A stretch of DNA of 64,000 nt from Paragonimus skrjabini miyazakii (lineage: Eukaryota > Platyhelminthes > Trematoda > Plagiorchiida > Troglotrematidae). The position numbers and the translations under genes are program-made. The notes beneath the pieces are model-generated. The model worked only from the letters and a program-made list of their open reading frames with translations, was not told the DNA's origin and did not search any database. Of this stretch, positions 61,210 through 64,000 are shown piece after piece. The stretch covers positions 30,437-94,436 of the forward strand of contig JTDE01000288.1 of NCBI GenBank assembly GCA_014338405.1, given 5' to 3'. The first letter of the stretch is position 1; the number at the start of each line of letters is the position of its first letter.

Positions 61210-61660
61210 GGCGATGTATCTAGTAGGACGAAGCTGGCAATTGGGTGGAAGATCCATGTAATATCGTCAGGCGCTTTTGCGAACAGACAGCATGATAGAC
61301 CGGAAAGCAATAAGTTGTTTATAGTGGTACAAGACCACTTCACCCAGTTTAAACGGCACGCAAGATAACGCACAAGCTTTACTATACAGAAGCTAAACGC
61401 TCTTCTGTTGCAGGCGATACTTGAGTCTGGAAGGAAGCTAAAGTAGAGGCATCTAAAACTAGAAAAATGTCTATGCCTATCTTTATCCATCAAGACGAAA
61501 ACTGTGTTAATGTCGTTTTTATGTTCTTGAAAGGTTGGCATAGCTTTGTGACTGTGCATCTCGGAAGAACAGTGTGTATGATCTTCCAAACTGGCCAGGC
61601 TGGAAACGATCTTCAGTAGTGTTAAACATCGAAGGGCATATGTCAGCAAAAGATACAAAT
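61210..61660 (+). mobile_element. Ty3/gypsy-type integrase core relic
   Basis: A + frame reads KLFIVVQDHFTQFKRHA (about 61312-61362), matching the integrase core around the first catalytic aspartate (family Y-I-L-V-V-x-D-H-F-T-K). About 150 nt further, IFIHQDENCVNVVFMFLKG (about 61480-61535) matches the second aspartate block (family I-H-S-D-Q-G-x-x-F). The third catalytic glutamate region is not clear. The spacing of the two aspartates is close to that of retroviral-type integrases. There are stops and no flanking LTR. Its relation to the gypsy relic at 7450-8930 is unknown. A 158-codon frame on the opposite strand (61182-61658) is a shadow of this region. Confidence 0.55.
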
Positions 61661-62096
61661 CGTTACACTGACACTAAACAAAGATACAACCATTTCACTG
61701 ACGGTGTTGCCGTCAACGGGGTAGTTAATGGTGTGTTTTATTTAAAGCTTGTTTGTATGACACTTTTTCTGTGGCTTAATCGTTCTTGTTTTTGTGAATA
61801 ACTTTTCGTCATGTGAACGACAAAGTAGCGAACAAGACTTGTTTACTGTGTTTGATCATCAGGCTAATTACAACATAATAAACATGAAAACAGCAACTGG
61901 GGTGAGTCAGATAAACGGTCAATAGAGGTTATCAGTTGCGCAAACACTGTTCCAAATCGTGGGCTTCATTGATTGTGGGCCAGGGGAGATTAAGTATCCG
62001 CACGAACTTCTTCTGAGTGCAAAGGTCAGGGTTGCGCTATCGGATACTAATGGCCTCGACAACGGTTACCATCTGTGATCGATACATTGGCACTCA
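61661..62096. other. unassigned intergenic DNA
   Basis: Nothing recognised. It may include further decayed gypsy sequence. Confidence 0.35.
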
Positions 62097-62185
62097 GTAA
62101 GCAATCTGAAAAGCTCGCCAGTAGTGCATATCCTCGCCACTGCCGGGACTAGAACTATGGCCACGCTGTTCATGAGGCAACTGTG
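62097..62185 (-). mobile_element. tRNA-headed SINE, copy E (truncated)
   Basis: On the minus strand: gttgcctcatgaacagcgtg, the B box GTTCTAGTCCC, then gcactactggcgagctttt, where similarity stops inside helix II. This sub-copy is closest to copy A. The ribozyme is cut off. Confidence 0.7.
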
Positions 62186-62667
62186 GAGCTTGATCTCATA
62201 GGGACAGGTGTTTCTTGAAAGGTTCATCTTTGGTGACAAAATTTTTAGACTGAACTTGCTACAAGTGAACGAACGTGTAAGGAGCACCACCATACTTGCT
62301 GTCTCCTAGGTAGAAACGGTTGAAGATCGCTTTTGTTGAACAACATTTGCACAATTTGTTAAACCAAACTGGTGTTATTTCTTCAGTTTAACGTCAGATA
62401 ACAATTTAATCCCGGTTGTTGTAACCGATTTTAATTGTGAGTATTAATCAGTTTACATAAAACCAAAATCCCTCATTACTTGCAGCTAACGAAAATATCC
62501 TTCAACAAGTCCAATGATTTCGGTGGCCTCAACTTAGACAGAAGTTCTAGTTGTGGGGTCATCGATTGAAATTTACAGGATAGTTACTGTGTTTCTTCTT
62601 AAGGCAATCAAATAATCCGAGCATTACTCACATGAGAATTTGGCTGGGCGTTTACATATCGTGTTTC
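62186..62667. other. spacer between SINE copies E and D
   Basis: Nothing recognised. It separates two SINE copies in head-to-head orientation. Confidence 0.4.
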
Positions 62668-62840
62668 AGCCGTGTTTAATATGAAGACAATGGTGAAGTA
62701 ATGAACGTGGTTACCTCATGGAATCGTGGTTGAAGTTTTAGTCCCGGCCGTGGCAAGGATAGGCAATACTGACAAGCTTTAAAAAGAGTGAAACTCGAGT
62801 GTAGTGCTTCTTTTCGAAAGAGGTTAACTGGAATACCTAT
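62668..62840 (+). mobile_element. tRNA-headed SINE, copy D
   Basis: It starts gccgtgtttaatatga. The A-box region is degraded, the B-box-like gaagttttagtccc is present, then CTGACAA (62769-62775), a helix II remnant, GAAA (62790-62793) and CTCGAGTGTAGTGC. G8 of the hammerhead core is mutated (CTGACAA instead of CTGACGA). Stem I (GCAATA / TAGTGC) is partly kept. The tail is truncated soon after 62840. Confidence 0.7.
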
Positions 62841-64000
62841 GTCAATTTTTCGTTTTCTTCCGCACACCTGTTCCTGTGTGTGCGCATGCTTACGTAAGCA
62901 GAATTCCATGTAACTCATTTGACTGGATTCCACCTGTAGTTGCTACTGTTTTAAAACGATTATCGTCATATCTGTCGTCTACCCGTGAGTGTGTATGTGT
63001 GAATGCACGTGTATGTAAAATTGACTGTGTCTGTAACCAGGACAGCGATTAAGCCAAATTTCGACCAGGTTAGAGAGAGTGAGTCATGTGGGGCGCCGAA
63101 TTGTTGGTCAACGTCTCTTGTTCAGTTCTAACTCCAGCAATCTTTGTTCAGTTCTAGCATGCCCATGTGTATGACCACCCGTGCTTCTGACCACAGGCTG
63201 ACTATCTGTAATCTCGAGCATGAGTGTCTAGGTTGTGCCAGAAAAAAGATACGCAGCAATGTCATGTGACGTGCGTAAGACATCTTTCATGAAATTCGAC
63301 TTGATGGTAACGAACCTCAGATGGTGGGAACAATGGACAGTGAGTACAGTCAGAAAGTCAGCGTTCTTGGACAATTGGAACTGTGACCAAAAGTAGGGAC
63401 GACGATTTTGTCCGCATCACACGTGTTCACCTAGTTTTGATGTAGTCGTGTGTGTGCAAAAAGAGAATTGGTTGCATTGGTTTATTCGAACGTTGGTGTG
63501 AGGCTTTCTATCGGCGTACGAGCAGAACAACAAAATGCAGTCTGTCTTTTTGGAATAGGGATTCATGCAACACTTGTTTTTTTCTCTCTAGTGAACGCCT
63601 TTGTTTGTCAAAACTATTTCATACTGTTTTCAACTTCCACCCCCAAGGAATTCGAGAAAATATTACTTCAGAAAAAGTTTCAGTCTGACACATCACTTCT
63701 GACGTGCACATACATACCAAATAATGATTGACAAGTGAGAGTGGGTATCAAGGAGGATAATAATGCTGACTAGTGAATTATTGTACAGTAATGACATGAT
63801 GGTTACATCAAACCTTTGAATATACTTAATGTGGGCGATTTGGGGACTGAGGTACATAATTAACAAACGTCTTGCCATCGTTCATGATGATCAGACAAAC
63901 CGGACTTGTTTTAGTTCGAGCGAAAGACTCTGCTTCGTGTTTCAATAATACCGTCATAACGTTAACCTTAGAGCGTGAAATGGATCAGTCGCAACGTGGC
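62841..64000. other. unassigned intergenic DNA
   Basis: It contains a GT-rich, purine-pyrimidine alternating patch at about 62985-63025. No coding or repeat feature was recognised. Confidence 0.4.

Noticed and set aside
61182..61658. 158-codon minus-strand frame as a gene
   Set aside because: It lies antisense to recognisable integrase motifs on the plus strand and has no motif of its own.
1..64000. CRISPR arrays, bacterial operons, riboswitches, rRNA genes
   Set aside because: No regularly spaced direct repeats, no ribosome-binding sites and no rRNA-like sequence were seen; the repeat content is eukaryotic.

Overview
The window looks like repeat-dense intergenic DNA of a parasitic flatworm (Platyhelminthes; trematode more likely than cestode). 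It is AT-leaning, has no operons or ribosome binding sites, and has no open reading frame that I can call as an intact host gene. The assignment rests on the mix of repeats: RTE/SR2-type, CR1/jockey-type and other LINE relics, Ty3/gypsy relics, Penelope-like elements (PLEs) with GIY-YIG endonuclease, and a tRNA-headed SINE with a hammerhead-like tail resembling the schistosome Sm-alpha family. Almost every recognisable protein fragment is frameshifted or truncated.

Layout. 0-7.4 kb: mostly unrecognised, with one copy of a repeat carrying a hammerhead-like motif (4.34-4.49 kb). 7.45-8.93 kb: decayed Ty3/gypsy protease-RT-RNase H. 8.95-11.5 kb: a PLE on the + strand, whose endonuclease is split by a 158-bp hairpin insertion made of PLE 3' ends with an 11-bp target duplication. 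14.63-16.74 kb: 5'-truncated RTE element (- strand) with a (CAT)n 3' tail, flanked by oppositely oriented pieces of the hammerhead-like repeat. 28.13-29.41 kb: an older RTE copy (+). 30.29-30.79 kb: a GC-rich LTR-like segment. 36.41-37.29 kb: a SINE, then a PLE endonuclease (-) joined head-to-head to a PLE 3' module (+) that holds the best hammerhead ribozyme candidate. 40.6-41.5 kb: CR1-like relic (-). 41.9-42.3 kb: second RTE 3' end (-). 49.16-49.76 kb: head-to-head SINE pair. 50.1-50.9 kb: CR1-like relic (+). 52.74-59.54 kb: two 1,424-bp inverted arms, identical wherever compared, around a 3.95-kb spacer holding two LINE relics. 61.2-61.65 kb: gypsy integrase relic. 62.1-62.84 kb: second head-to-head SINE pair.

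The main theme is small self-cleaving-ribozyme candidates in two unrelated settings: the 3' modules of PLEs (three copies, two with every conserved core base) and the body of a tRNA-derived SINE (one copy with a nearly complete core). A third, more degenerate hammerhead-like motif lies in a mobile segment found in both orientations next to the same flanking module. The PLE, RTE and CR1 relics are plausible past sources of reverse transcriptase for these short elements, but that link is inferred, not shown. All domain calls were made by eye from translated motifs; no database search was run.
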